Source: Oceaniglobus indicus (GTDB lineage: Bacteria > Pseudomonadota > Alphaproteobacteria > Rhodobacterales > Rhodobacteraceae). From it: 64,000 nt of DNA. The position numbers and the translations under genes are program-made. The stretch covers positions 372,001 to 436,000 of the forward strand of contig NZ_NMZM01000001.1 of assembly GCF_002751875.1 (NCBI RefSeq). Direction: 5' to 3'. This document shows, in pieces, positions 8,875 to 17,753 of this stretch (the stretch's first letter is position 1; each line of letters starts with the position of its first letter). The notes below the pieces were generated by a model. That model saw only the letters and a list, made by a program, of their open reading frames with translations, did not search any database and had not been told where the DNA came from.

Positions 8875-9573
8875 TCAGGCATCCTCGGTTTGTTTCGTCA
8901 GCACCGGATAGAACTCACGCTCATACAACAGTTCGGCCCCCTCGGGCGGCAGGGCGGCACGGAATGCGGGGCGTTCGGTGATCCGCTGATACCATTCGGC
9001 CAGGGCCGGGAATCCGTCCAGCGCGGTAAAATGCCGCGCCATGTAAACCGCCTGGCCACAGCAGATATCCGCCGCCGAGAACCCGCTGGTCAACAGGTAG
9101 TCGCGGTTTTCGACCGGGGTCGACAGCCGCCCCTCGATTGCGGCGTAACACTTGGCGATGCGCGCCGCCTCGATCTTGGTGATCACGGGCGAACGCATGT
9201 CGTCGTCGAACAGCATGATATGCTGTTGCGTCAGCGCCGCCGCATGTTGCGAGATCGTCTCGGCGAAATGCAGCCAGACAAGGTAATCGGGCCGGTCGAT
9301 TTCACCGGGCACCCGGCCCAGGCCCGCCTCGGGGAAGCGTTCACACAGCCATTCGACAATCGCGCCGCTTTCCCACAGGATCTCGCCGTCGATTTCCAAT
9401 GCGGGCACGCGGCCCGCCGGGCTTCGGGTCAGGAATTCATCGGACCGCAGCGACCGGTCGAACGGATGCACCCGCAATGAAAAATCCACGCCCAATTCGT
9501 TCAGCAACCACAGAACCCGCATCGAACGTGTCTGGTGGCAATGGTGCAGCGTAATCATCAATCGACCTGTCAT
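8875..9573 (-). CDS. Glutathione S-transferase family protein
   Basis: A 232-residue GST with an N-terminal thioredoxin-like domain (residues 6-85) and an all-helical C-terminal domain. The N-terminal domain shows the glutathione-binding cis-proline segment GRVPALEIDG and the ES pair in ILWESGAIVEWL. The catalytic Ser/Tyr/Cys position near HHCHQTRSMR is not certain, so the class cannot be named. The C-terminal domain keeps the FSAADICC turn, the N-capping box region. It is the last gene of a gph-aminotransferase-GST run. Its end lies only 12 bases from the -35 of the nuo promoter. The start is weakly defined; an ATG five codons later is an alternative. Confidence 0.9.
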   Translation of the reverse strand: MTGRLMITLHHCHQTRSMRVLWLLNELGVDFSLRVHPFDRSLRSDEFLTRSPAGRVPALEIDGEILWESGAIVEWLCERFPEAGLGRVPGEIDRPDYLVWLHFAETISQHAAALTQQHIMLFDDDMRSPVITKIEAARIAKCYAAIEGRLSTPVENRDYLLTSGFSAADICCGQAVYMARHFTALDGFPALAEWYQRITERPAFRAALPPEGAELLYEREFYPVLTKQTEDA

Positions 9574-9626
9574 TTGTTACCGGGTCTACATATTGCGTCC
9601 ACCGGATTTTGCAAATGCGCCCCTGC

Positions 9627-10823
9627 TCAGCCGCCCTGCCACACCGCCGCGATCTCGTGGCGCAGGATGCGCGCGATCAACTCGCAGTCGGCCAGACTGA
9701 ACGTCAGCGGCAGGCGCATGTCCAGCAGGCCGCCCAACACCGCATCGGTGGCCGGCATAGGCGCGGTGGGCGCATAGGCCCAATCGGAATAGCGCGAGGT
9801 ATAGCCGACAGGGGCGGCCGCCCCGAACCATTTCAGATCGACGCCACGCGCGGCACAGCGGCGCAAGGTCTGCTCAATCCGGTCGGGCGCCCACCCGTCC
9901 AGCCGCATCTGGAAGCTTGAGCCGACGAACCCCTCTCGTGCGTCGCGCCTGATCAGTGTCAGGCCGGGGGTGTGCGCCAACCCCTGTTCGATCCGCCGGT
10001 ACCGGGCGGTCCACGCCGCGCGCCGTTCGCCCAGCAACGGCAGTTGCGCACGCAGGATCGCGGCCCGCAGGTTGTCCATCCGCCCCGAGATGTTGGGTGT
10101 CATGTCGCGCAGGTCGGCATAGGTTTCGGGCGGCGGCGCCGCCCGGTGGCGGGCATAGAGCATATAGCTCCCCGACAGCAGGACCGCGCGCGCCATGGCT
10201 TCGGCATCGTCCGACACCAATAAACCGCCCTCGCCGCTGTTGATGTGCTTGTAGGTCTGCGTGGAGTAGCACCCGATCACGCCATGGCGCCCGGACGGCG
10301 TGCCGTTCCAATCGGCGCCCATGGTGTGCGCGCAATCCTCGACCACCCGCACGCCGGCCCGGTCGCAGATCGCCATCAGCGCATCCATGTCGCAGATATG
10401 ACCCCGCATGTGGCTGAGCAGCAGGACACGCGCGCCCGAGCGTTCGATCCTGTCGGCCAGATCGCCCAGGTCGATGGTCAGATCGGGGGTAACGCCAACA
10501 AACACCGGCACGGCCCCGACCGAAACGATCGCGCCGGGCACCGGCGCCAGGGTAAAGGCGTTCGACAGCACCCGGTCGCCCTGCCCCACGCCAAGCGCGC
10601 GCAGGGCCGTCGCCATGGCGTATCCACCCGATGCGACGGCAAGGCAGTAGCGCGCGCCGGTCAGGTTCGCGAACTCCTGTTCCAGCAGCGCCGTTTCGTC
10701 CGCTTCGCCGTCCGCCACGTTATAGCGGTGCAGCCGGCCATGGCGCATGACCGCCACGGCGGCCGCGATTCCGGCCTCGGGAACCGGCTCCTGCTGGGTG
10801 AAACTGCCGGTGAAGACCTCCAT
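9627..10823 (-). CDS. DegT/DnrJ/EryC1/StrS-type PLP aminotransferase
   Basis: A 398-residue fold-type I aminotransferase of the sugar-aminotransferase family. The Schiff-base lysine is in STQTYKHINSGEGG, the cofactor Asp in RVVEDCAHTMGAD, and the substrate/cofactor loop in SNAFTLAPVPGAIV. Such enzymes usually make amino sugars for cell-surface glycans, but no glycan cluster is present here. Its neighbours are gph (3 bases upstream) and a GST, so the substrate is open. Length and motifs are complete. The start ATG follows the gph stop closely, which suggests coupled expression. Confidence 0.88.
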   Translation of the reverse strand: MEVFTGSFTQQEPVPEAGIAAAVAVMRHGRLHRYNVADGEADETALLEQEFANLTGARYCLAVASGGYAMATALRALGVGQGDRVLSNAFTLAPVPGAIVSVGAVPVFVGVTPDLTIDLGDLADRIERSGARVLLLSHMRGHICDMDALMAICDRAGVRVVEDCAHTMGADWNGTPSGRHGVIGCYSTQTYKHINSGEGGLLVSDDAEAMARAVLLSGSYMLYARHRAAPPPETYADLRDMTPNISGRMDNLRAAILRAQLPLLGERRAAWTARYRRIEQGLAHTPGLTLIRRDAREGFVGSSFQMRLDGWAPDRIEQTLRRCAARGVDLKWFGAAAPVGYTSRYSDWAYAPTAPMPATDAVLGGLLDMRLPLTFSLADCELIARILRHEIAAVWQGG

Positions 10824-10826
10824 GGT

Positions 10827-11486
10827 TCAGCCGATCAGTTCGGCCACCACCGGCCCCAGGTTGTCATAGTGGTCCAGGTATCCGTCAGGCTCCAGCGCAC
10901 GCACATCGTCGCCGCCGGGGCCGAAGGTGACCATGACCGACGGCACGCCCGCATTGCGCGCGGTGTCGCGGTCGGTCACCGTATCGCCGATCAGCAGGCT
11001 GTTTTCCACCCGCCCCCCGGCCCGTTCCACCGCCAGGCGGTATGGCGCCGGATCGGGCTTGCGCACCGGCAACGTGTCGGCCCCGATCAGCGATCCGAAC
11101 CAGTCGCGTGCGCCCATCCGCGTCATCAGCGTCACGGCCAGACCTTCGGGCTTGTTGGTGCAGATGCCGACACGGTATCCCGCATCGCTGAGGGCGCGAA
11201 CGGCCTTTTCGACGCCGGGATAGAACACCGTATGGCGGTTGATGTCGCGCCCGTAATGCTCCAGAAGCAAGGGATATTGCGCATCGATCCCCGCCGGATC
11301 CAGCCCCAGCCGCCCGAAGCCCAGCGTCAGCATCGACCGCCCGCCCTTCAGCGCAGCGCCCTTGTCGGTCTCCACGCTCAGGATATCACCATGGCCGAGG
11401 TCGCGGAAACAGGCGTTCGCCGCCGCGATCAGGTCGGCGCCGGTGTCGGCCAGCGTTCCGTCCAGATCGAAAATAACAGTGCGCAT
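10827..11486 (-). CDS. gph: Phosphoglycolate phosphatase (HAD superfamily)
   Basis: A 219-residue HAD hydrolase that most resembles phosphoglycolate phosphatase, which removes 2-phosphoglycolate made by DNA repair or by Rubisco oxygenation. Motif I is FDLDGTLADT (both catalytic Asp present), motif II is VGICTNKPEG, and motif III/IV is VRKPDPAPY with LIGDTVTDRDTA. The ATG was chosen over a GTG two codons upstream because GGAGGTGA lies five bases before it. It is divergent from glmU and leads the gph-aminotransferase-GST group. Assignment to phosphoglycolate rather than another phosphate ester is by family similarity only. Confidence 0.85.
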   Translation of the reverse strand: MRTVIFDLDGTLADTGADLIAAANACFRDLGHGDILSVETDKGAALKGGRSMLTLGFGRLGLDPAGIDAQYPLLLEHYGRDINRHTVFYPGVEKAVRALSDAGYRVGICTNKPEGLAVTLMTRMGARDWFGSLIGADTLPVRKPDPAPYRLAVERAGGRVENSLLIGDTVTDRDTARNAGVPSVMVTFGPGGDDVRALEPDGYLDHYDNLGPVVAELIG

Positions 11487-11544
11487 CGTCACCTCCCGGC
11501 GTGCCGTTGAAATCCGGCGTAAACAAGTTTGATCGCGCCGCCCC

Positions 11545-11572
11545 TTGTGACGCCACCGTCATGGGGTAAAAC
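11545..11572 (+). promoter_or_regulatory. Predicted promoter of glmU-glmS
   Basis: TTGTGA and TAAAAC separated by 16 bases, with the expected start point about 22 bases before the glmU ATG. Each hexamer matches four of six consensus positions. Confidence 0.45.
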
Positions 11573-11600
11573 GGCGGCAGGCAAAAGGAAAGAGCAGTCC

Positions 11601-12956
11601 ATGGCCTCTCATCTTATCGTTCTGGCGGCAGGCCAGGGATCGCGCATGCAATCCGACCTGCCCAAGGTGTTGCACCCGTTGGGCGGCGCGCCGCTGTTCG
11701 CCCATGCGTTGGCCTCGGGCGCCGCGCTGGAGCCACAGACCCGCGTGCTGGTGGTGGGCCACGGCGGCGACGCCGTGCGCGCGGCGGCCGCCGACATCGA
11801 CCCCGACATCGTGATCGCACAGCAGGTCGAACAGTTGGGAACGGCGCACGCCGTCGGCTGCGCGCGCGCCGCACTGGCGGACGCGACCGGCACCGCATTC
11901 GTGCTGTATGGCGACACCCCGTTCGTGCGCCCCGAAACGCTGGAACGCATGGCCGCCGCCCGCGCCGAAGGTCATGCTGTCGTCGTGTCGGGATTCACCC
12001 CCGCCGATCCGGGCCGATATGGGCGGCTGGTGATGCGGGACGGCGCGCTGGAACGGATCGTCGAATACAAGGATGCATCGGATGACGAGCGTGCCATAAC
12101 CCTCTGCAATGGGGGCATAATGGCCGTTGATGCCGCGCTGATCTTCGACCTGATCGACGGCATCGGCAACGACAACGCGGCGGGCGAATACTATCTGACC
12201 GATATCGTACAGGTCGCCCGGGATCGCGGTCACAGCGCCACGGTGGTGGAGTTCGACGAGAGCGAGACACTGGGCATCAACACCCGCGCCGAACTGGCCC
12301 GGGCCGAAGCGATTTTCCAGGCCCGCGCCCGGGCGGATGCGCTGGACAACGGGGTGACCATGACGGCGCCTGACACGGTGTTCTTTTCGCACGACACCCA
12401 CGTCGGGCGCGACGCCGTGATCGAACCCAACGTGATCTTCGCCGCCGGCGTGACGGTGGAATCCGGCGCGACCATCCGCGCGTTTTCGCATCTCGAAGGC
12501 TGTCACGTCGGAGCGCGGGCCGTGGTGGGCCCCTATGCGCGCCTGCGGCGGGGGGCGGAACTGTCCAACGACACCCGCATCGGCAACTTCGTCGAGATCA
12601 AGAACGCACAGATCGGCGATGGGGCCAAGGTGAACCACCTGAGTTACGTCGGCGATGCAACCGTCGGTGCCGCCGCCAACCTCGGCGCGGGCACGGTCAC
12701 CTGCAACTATGACGGCGTGTTCAAGCATCACACCGACATCGGCGCGCGCGCCTTCATCGGCTCGTCAACCATGCTGGTCGCGCCGGTGCGTGTCGGCGCC
12801 GACGCCATGACGGCCAGCGGTTCGGTCATCACGGCCGATGTCCCGGACGGCGCGCTGGCGCTGGGGCGCGCGCGACAGGTCAACAAACCGGGACTGGCCG
12901 CGCGGATGATCGACCGCCTGCGGGCCCTGAAAGCCAACAAGAAGGAAGACGTCTGA
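11601..12956 (+). CDS. glmU: Bifunctional GlcNAc-1-P uridylyltransferase / GlcN-1-P acetyltransferase
   Basis: A 451-residue GlmU, which acetylates glucosamine-1-phosphate and couples it to UTP, giving UDP-GlcNAc for peptidoglycan and lipid A. The N-terminal pyrophosphorylase domain has the LAAGQGSRM nucleotide loop at residues 8-16, followed by the LPKVLHPLGG lysine region. The C-terminal left-handed beta-helix runs from about residue 250, with hexapeptide repeats and the acetyl-CoA/active-site segment VKNAQIGDGAKVNHLSY-VGD. The start has GGAAAGAG upstream; a longer frame is unlikely. Its TGA overlaps the glmS ATG as TGATG, so the two enzymes of one pathway are translationally coupled. Confidence 0.98.
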   Translation: MASHLIVLAAGQGSRMQSDLPKVLHPLGGAPLFAHALASGAALEPQTRVLVVGHGGDAVRAAAADIDPDIVIAQQVEQLGTAHAVGCARAALADATGTAFVLYGDTPFVRPETLERMAAARAEGHAVVVSGFTPADPGRYGRLVMRDGALERIVEYKDASDDERAITLCNGGIMAVDAALIFDLIDGIGNDNAAGEYYLTDIVQVARDRGHSATVVEFDESETLGINTRAELARAEAIFQARARADALDNGVTMTAPDTVFFSHDTHVGRDAVIEPNVIFAAGVTVESGATIRAFSHLEGCHVGARAVVGPYARLRRGAELSNDTRIGNFVEIKNAQIGDGAKVNHLSYVGDATVGAAANLGAGTVTCNYDGVFKHHTDIGARAFIGSSTMLVAPVRVGADAMTASGSVITADVPDGALALGRARQVNKPGLAARMIDRLRALKANKKEDV

Positions 12957-14761
12957 TGTGCGGAATCGTTGGCGTCCTCGGCAAGCACGAGGTATCACCG
13001 ATCATCGTCGAGGCCCTGAAACGGCTGGAATATCGCGGCTATGACAGCGCCGGCATCGCCACCGTCAACGACGGACAGCTGGACCGGCGCCGCGCGGTGG
13101 GCAAACTGGTGAACCTGTCCGACCTGCTGGTGCACGAACCCCTGGCCGGGAAGTCCGGCATCGGCCACACCCGCTGGGCCACCCATGGCGCGCCGACCAC
13201 CGGCAATGCCCACCCCCACCGCGCCGGCGCCGTGGCGGTGGTGCACAACGGTATCATCGAGAATTTCCGCGCCCTGCGCGAGGAACTGGGCGGTGCGTTC
13301 GAATCCGAAACCGACACCGAAACCGTCGCCCGCCTGACCGCGCTGCACATGGAGCAGGGGTTGGGGCCCGTCGAGGCGACGCAAAAGACGCTGGCGCGGC
13401 TGGAAGGCGCCTTTGCGCTGGCTTTCCTGTTCGAGGGCGAACAGGACCTGATGATCGCCGCGCGCAAGGGATCGCCCCTGGCCATCGGCCACGGCGACGG
13501 CGAGATGTTCGTGGGCTCGGACGCCATCGCGCTGGCGTCGATGACCAACCGCATCACCTATCTCGACGAAGGCGACTGGGCCGTGCTGACCCGCACATCG
13601 CTGGAAATCCGCGATCACACCGGCGCGCGGGTCGAGCGGGAAATGAAGACGCTGGACCTGAACCGCGCCCGCGTCGAAAAGGGCGGCCACAAGCACTGGA
13701 TGGCAAAGGAGATCGCCGAACAACCGGTGGTTCTGGCAGATGCCATCGCCCATTACCTGCCGAACGGCGGCATCGCCCTGCCCGCCTCGGACATCGACTT
13801 TGCCAAGGTCGAGCGGATCGTGATGGTGGCCTGCGGCACCGCCTCGTATGCCTGCCTGACGGCGAAATACTGGTTCGAGCAATTGGCCCGCATCCCCGTC
13901 GAGGTCGATGTCGCATCCGAGTTCCGCTATCGCGAACCGCCCATCGGACCCGGCACGCTGGCCATCTTCGTCAGCCAATCGGGCGAAACCGCCGATACGC
14001 TGGCCGCGCTGCGCTATTGCACCGGCAAGGCGCAGATCCTGTCGGTGGTGAACGTGCCCGAAAGCTCGATCGCGCGCGAAAGCGACGTGGCGCTGCCGAT
14101 CCTGGCGGGAACGGAAATCGGCGTTGCCTCGACCAAGGCGTTCACCTGCCAGTTGTTCGTGCTGGCCGTTCTGGCGCTGAAGGCCGCGCAGCAGCGGCAG
14201 TCGCTTGACGACGTTGCCATCGACCGCCACATCGCCGACCTGCGCACTTTGCCCGGCCTGATGGCGCAGGCGCTGACGCTGGACACCGATATCGCACGGG
14301 TGGCCCGCCGCCTGGCCGAAGCGCGCGACATCCTGTTCCTGGGGCGCGGCGTGATGTTTCCGATGGCCCTGGAAGGTGCGCTGAAACTAAAGGAAATCAG
14401 CTATATCCACGCCGAAGGTTATGCATCGGGTGAACTGAAGCACGGCCCCATCGCCCTGGTCGATGAACAGGTGCCCGTGATCGTTCTGGCGCCGAGCGAC
14501 CGGTTGTTCGACAAGACGGTCAGCAACATGCAGGAGGTGATGGCGCGCTCGGGCAAGGTGTTGCTGATTTCGGATGCCGAGAGTCTTGCGCAGGCGGCAG
14601 AGGGCACGTGGGAGACGGTAGAGATGCCCACCGTCCCCGAGGTTTTCGCGCCCATCGTCTATGCCGTGCCGGCGCAACTTCTGGCCTATCACACTGCAAT
14701 CGCCAAGGGCACCGACGTCGACCAGCCCCGCAACCTGGCGAAATCGGTGACGGTGGAATGA
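12956..14761 (+). CDS. glmS: Glutamine-fructose-6-phosphate aminotransferase (isomerizing)
   Basis: A 601-residue GlmS, which makes glucosamine-6-phosphate from fructose-6-phosphate and glutamine and so provides the substrate route into GlmU. The N-terminal nucleophile is Cys2 (MCGIVGVLG) with the amidotransferase motifs RWATHGAP and HNGIIENF. Two SIS domains follow (VACGTASYACLTAKYW and FLGRGVMFPMALEGALKLKE), and the C-terminus ends in the usual DQPRNLAKSVTVE. It is translationally coupled to glmU. Its stop codon is embedded in a partial copy of the window's intergenic repeat. No ribozyme or riboswitch was recognised upstream. Confidence 0.98.
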   Translation: MCGIVGVLGKHEVSPIIVEALKRLEYRGYDSAGIATVNDGQLDRRRAVGKLVNLSDLLVHEPLAGKSGIGHTRWATHGAPTTGNAHPHRAGAVAVVHNGIIENFRALREELGGAFESETDTETVARLTALHMEQGLGPVEATQKTLARLEGAFALAFLFEGEQDLMIAARKGSPLAIGHGDGEMFVGSDAIALASMTNRITYLDEGDWAVLTRTSLEIRDHTGARVEREMKTLDLNRARVEKGGHKHWMAKEIAEQPVVLADAIAHYLPNGGIALPASDIDFAKVERIVMVACGTASYACLTAKYWFEQLARIPVEVDVASEFRYREPPIGPGTLAIFVSQSGETADTLAALRYCTGKAQILSVVNVPESSIARESDVALPILAGTEIGVASTKAFTCQLFVLAVLALKAAQQRQSLDDVAIDRHIADLRTLPGLMAQALTLDTDIARVARRLAEARDILFLGRGVMFPMALEGALKLKEISYIHAEGYASGELKHGPIALVDEQVPVIVLAPSDRLFDKTVSNMQEVMARSGKVLLISDAESLAQAAEGTWETVEMPTVPEVFAPIVYAVPAQLLAYHTAIAKGTDVDQPRNLAKSVTVE

Positions 14762-14783
14762 GTATTTGGATCGCTGAGAAGCC
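14759..14783 (+). repeat. Partial intergenic repeat fused to glmS stop
   Basis: TGAGTATTTGGATCGCTGAGAA begins with the glmS stop codon. It matches the GAGTATTT core and the GAGAA-type tail of the fuller repeat copies, without the left hairpin arm. It lies between convergent glmS and a lipoprotein gene. Confidence 0.45.
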
Positions 14784-14810
14784 AGGGGTCGGCGCGCAAC
14801 CAGACCCGGC

Positions 14811-15350
14811 CTATTCGGTGTAGACCACCAGTGTCGGCAGATCGGTGATCGGCGCGTCCAGCACACGCAGGGCCGCCAGCGAGACCTGGCTTCCGCCACC
14901 CGCCTCGCCCGGCAACGGGATCAACTCGACCAGCGCCGTCTTGCCGTTGGACGGATTCTCGAGCCGCCCCGGCCCGGCGGTCTTGACCAGCGGCGACTTG
15001 ATCCAGAACCCCGGTTGCGTCGGATCGCCCAGCGACGCGACGGTTTCGCCCAGCCGCGTTTCGCCCGCCGCTGTCGGCGCGCTGGCCGTTGCCGCCGCGC
15101 GCTGATCGTCGGTCGTGGTATCGAAATCCTCGGCCGTGCGGGCGGCGGCCGAAGGCGGCGGCGCCGTCACCACGTCGCGCACCGCATCGCTGAGAGCCCC
15201 CGATCCCGGCTGGGCGGTCGCATCCAACGGGCGATCCGAAGGCGCCGTCGAACCGTCGCCGGATTTCAGGAATCCCGGCGTGTTAATCTGTCCACAAGCC
15301 GTGACGGTGAAAAGGCCCAAAGCGGCCAGAAGCGTGCGATGTCTGATCAT
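14811..15350 (-). CDS. Predicted lipoprotein, unknown function
   Basis: A 179-residue lipoprotein. The signal MIRHRTLLAALGLFTVTAC ends in a plausible lipobox (VTAC). It is followed by a disordered Ser/Thr/Ala/Pro-rich stretch to about residue 105 and a small C-terminal globular part (WIKSPLVKTAGPGRLEN to the TLVVYTE end). The C-terminal segment looks like a single beta-rich domain with no family I can name. It is convergent with glmS and divergent from moaA, with a promoter region of about 80 bases shared with moaA. The start was set at the signal peptide; upstream codons are not signal-like. Confidence 0.75.
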   Translation of the reverse strand: MIRHRTLLAALGLFTVTACGQINTPGFLKSGDGSTAPSDRPLDATAQPGSGALSDAVRDVVTAPPPSAAARTAEDFDTTTDDQRAAATASAPTAAGETRLGETVASLGDPTQPGFWIKSPLVKTAGPGRLENPSNGKTALVELIPLPGEAGGGSQVSLAALRVLDAPITDLPTLVVYTE

Positions 15351-15433
15351 GGCTTCAGGATAAGCGGTGGCGGCGTGTCGCACAACGCCCAATGCCCCTT
15401 GCGATGCAAGTGGGCGGGGCCTAGGTTCCTTCC

Positions 15434-16438
15434 ATGACCAACCCCCTGATCGACCCTTTCCAGCGCGCCATTTCCTATCTTCGGGTGTCCGTCACGGACC
15501 GCTGTGATTTTCGCTGCGTCTATTGCATGTCCGAGAACATGACGTTCCTGCCCAAGAAGGAATTGCTGACCCTCGAGGAGCTGGACCGCATGTGTTCGAC
15601 CTTCATCGGCATGGGGGTCGAAAAGCTTCGGATCACGGGCGGCGAGCCCTTGGTGCGGCGCGATATCATGACATTCTTTCAATCGATGTCGCGCCACCTT
15701 GAGACCGGTGCGCTGAGAGAGCTGACGCTGACGACCAACGGCTCGCAACTGGAACGGTTCGCTGCCGATCTTTACGCCGCCGGGGTGCGCCGGGTGAACG
15801 TGTCGCTCGACACGCTGGACGCGACGAAGTTCGCCCAGGTCACCCGCTGGGGCCGCCTGGCGCAGGTGCTGCGCGGGATCGACGCGGCACAGGCGGCGGG
15901 CCTTCGCGTCAAGCTGAACGCCGTTGCCTTGAAGAACTTCAACGATTCCGAGCTGTTCGACCTGACCGAATGGTGCGCCGCCCGCGACATGGACCTGACC
16001 TGGATCGAGGTGATGCCCATGGGCGATCTGGGCAACGAGGACCGGCTGGATCAATACTGGTCATTGCAGGATCTGCGCGCCCGGCTGGCCGAACGCTATA
16101 CCCTCACCGACCTGGCCGAACGCACGGGCGGTCCTGCACGATACGTGCGGCTGGAAGAGACCGGCCAGAAGATCGGTTTCATCACGCCGCTGACCCATAA
16201 CTTCTGCGAAAGCTGCAACCGGGTGCGTCTGACCTGCACCGGCGAATTGTACATGTGCCTCGGGCAGGAAGACATGGCCGACCTGCGGGGCCCCCTGCGC
16301 GCGTCCACCGATAATGCGCCGTTACAGGATGCAATCCGCGCCGCCATCGCCATGAAGCCGAAGGGGCACGATTTCGACTATTCCCGCCAGCGCGCCGATG
16401 GCCAGATGACCCGTCACATGAGCCATACCGGCGGCTAG
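15434..16438 (+). CDS. moaA: GTP 3',8-cyclase, molybdenum cofactor synthesis
   Basis: A 334-residue radical SAM enzyme catalysing the first step of molybdopterin synthesis, conversion of GTP to 3',8-cyclo-7,8-dihydro-GTP. The N-terminal SAM cluster is C24, C28 and C31 (RCDFRCVYC). The C-terminal auxiliary cluster motif [16 protein letters not shown] is present. The protein ends in the essential double glycine (SHTGG). All key residues are intact. It stands alone here, without the other moa genes nearby. It is followed by two hairpins before the convergent amidohydrolase gene. Confidence 0.97.
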   Translation: MTNPLIDPFQRAISYLRVSVTDRCDFRCVYCMSENMTFLPKKELLTLEELDRMCSTFIGMGVEKLRITGGEPLVRRDIMTFFQSMSRHLETGALRELTLTTNGSQLERFAADLYAAGVRRVNVSLDTLDATKFAQVTRWGRLAQVLRGIDAAQAAGLRVKLNAVALKNFNDSELFDLTEWCAARDMDLTWIEVMPMGDLGNEDRLDQYWSLQDLRARLAERYTLTDLAERTGGPARYVRLEETGQKIGFITPLTHNFCESCNRVRLTCTGELYMCLGQEDMADLRGPLRASTDNAPLQDAIRAAIAMKPKGHDFDYSRQRADGQMTRHMSHTGG

Positions 16439-16440
16439 CG

Positions 16441-16505
16441 CGGTCGCCGCGCGACCGATCCGCACGCCGGGGAGGATGGACGCGGCACAGGCTGACATGT
16501 GCCGC
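16441..16505. terminator. Two tandem hairpins between convergent genes
   Basis: CGGTCGC-CGC-GCGACCG (7-bp stem, 16441-16457) lies 3 bases after the moaA stop. GCGGCACA and TGTGCCGC (8-bp stem, 8-base loop) lie at 16482-16505. Neither has a T-run. Their place between convergent moaA and the amidohydrolase gene suggests bidirectional termination or 3'-end stabilisation. Confidence 0.5.
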
Positions 16506-16526
16506 ATCACGGGATTGCGCGCCCGC

Positions 16527-17690
16527 TCAGCCCAGCGGCAACCGCTGTTCGGCCAGTTCGACCCACCATGAACATCCCGCCGGAATAGCATCGTCGTCGA
16601 AGTTGTATTCGGGATGGTGGACACCGGCGGAATCACCATTGCCGACAAGGATATAGGCGCCGGGGCGCGCGTTCAGCATGAAGGCGAAATCCTCGCCGCC
16701 CATGATATAGGGCGCGGCGTCGCATTTGCCGGCAACGGCTGCGGCGGCCTTGGCGGCGTATTCGGTTTCGGTTTCCGTGTTCACCATCGCCGGATAGTTG
16801 CGGTTATAGGTGACCTTGGCGGTGCAACCCATTGCAATGGAGACGGATTCCGAAATCTCGGTCAGGCGGCGTTCGGCCATGTCCTGAACCGCCAGAGACA
16901 GGGTGCGGACGGTGCCGCGCAGGGTGACCTTGGTCGGGATCACGTTGAACGCGTTCCCGTCCGAATGGATCGAGGTGATCGACACCACCAGTTGTTCGAC
17001 CGGGTCCAGATTGCGCGACGCGATGGATTGCAGGGCGACCACCACATGGGAAGCGGCGACGATGGGATCCGCCGTTTCCTGTGGTTTGGCGGCATGCCCG
17101 CCCTTGCCGGTGATCTCGATCTCGATCAGGTCGGCGGCGGCGAAGAACGCACCGGGGCGAATGGCGAAACTGCCCAGCGGCATGCCGGGCCAGTTGTGCA
17201 TGCCATAGACCTCGTCGATGGCAAACCGCTCCATCACGCCGTCGTTCACCATCTCGCGGCCGCCGCCGCCGCCCTCTTCGGCGGGCTGGAAGATGACGGC
17301 GACCGTGCCGTCGAAATTGCGCGTTTCCGCCAGATAGCGCGCGGCGCCCAGCAACATCGCCGTGTGACCATCGTGGCCGCAGGCATGCATCGCGCCGTGC
17401 GTCTCGGACGCATAGTCAAGGCCGGTCGCCTCGACGATCGGCAAGGCGTCCATGTCGGCGCGCAACCCGACCACGCGGCCCGACCCGGTCTTGCGCCCCT
17501 TGATGATGCCGACCACACCGGTGCGCCCGATGCCGGTCACCACCTCGTCACACCCGAAGGCGCGCAACTTTTCCGCCACCACGCCGCTGGTGCGGTGGGT
17601 TTCGAATTGCAGTTCGGGATGGCGATGCAGATCGCGGCGCCATTCGGTGATTTCGGGCAAAAGTTCCGCAAAACGGTTTCTGACGGGCAT
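16527..17690 (-). CDS. M20 family amidohydrolase (hippurate hydrolase-like)
   Basis: A 387-residue metallopeptidase-fold amidohydrolase of the M20D group, which cleaves N-acyl amino acids or similar amides in the cytosol. The metal-binding residues are visible: HACGHDGHTA, QPAEEGGGGG, YGMHNWPGMP and the C-terminal MGGEDFAFM with HHPEYNFDDD. Two domains are expected, the lid domain spanning about residues 185-300. The start ATG has AGGAAGGAA upstream. It stands next to a calcium/sodium exchanger gene in the same direction, with 63 bases between them. The exact substrate is not determined by sequence. Confidence 0.92.
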   Translation of the reverse strand: MPVRNRFAELLPEITEWRRDLHRHPELQFETHRTSGVVAEKLRAFGCDEVVTGIGRTGVVGIIKGRKTGSGRVVGLRADMDALPIVEATGLDYASETHGAMHACGHDGHTAMLLGAARYLAETRNFDGTVAVIFQPAEEGGGGGREMVNDGVMERFAIDEVYGMHNWPGMPLGSFAIRPGAFFAAADLIEIEITGKGGHAAKPQETADPIVAASHVVVALQSIASRNLDPVEQLVVSITSIHSDGNAFNVIPTKVTLRGTVRTLSLAVQDMAERRLTEISESVSIAMGCTAKVTYNRNYPAMVNTETETEYAAKAAAAVAGKCDAAPYIMGGEDFAFMLNARPGAYILVGNGDSAGVHHPEYNFDDDAIPAGCSWWVELAEQRLPLG

Positions 17691-17753
17691 CGTGCATTCC
17701 TTCCTGTCGTCTGTGCGCACCCTGACGCCGCCCGCGTCCGTCGTAAAGGGGTG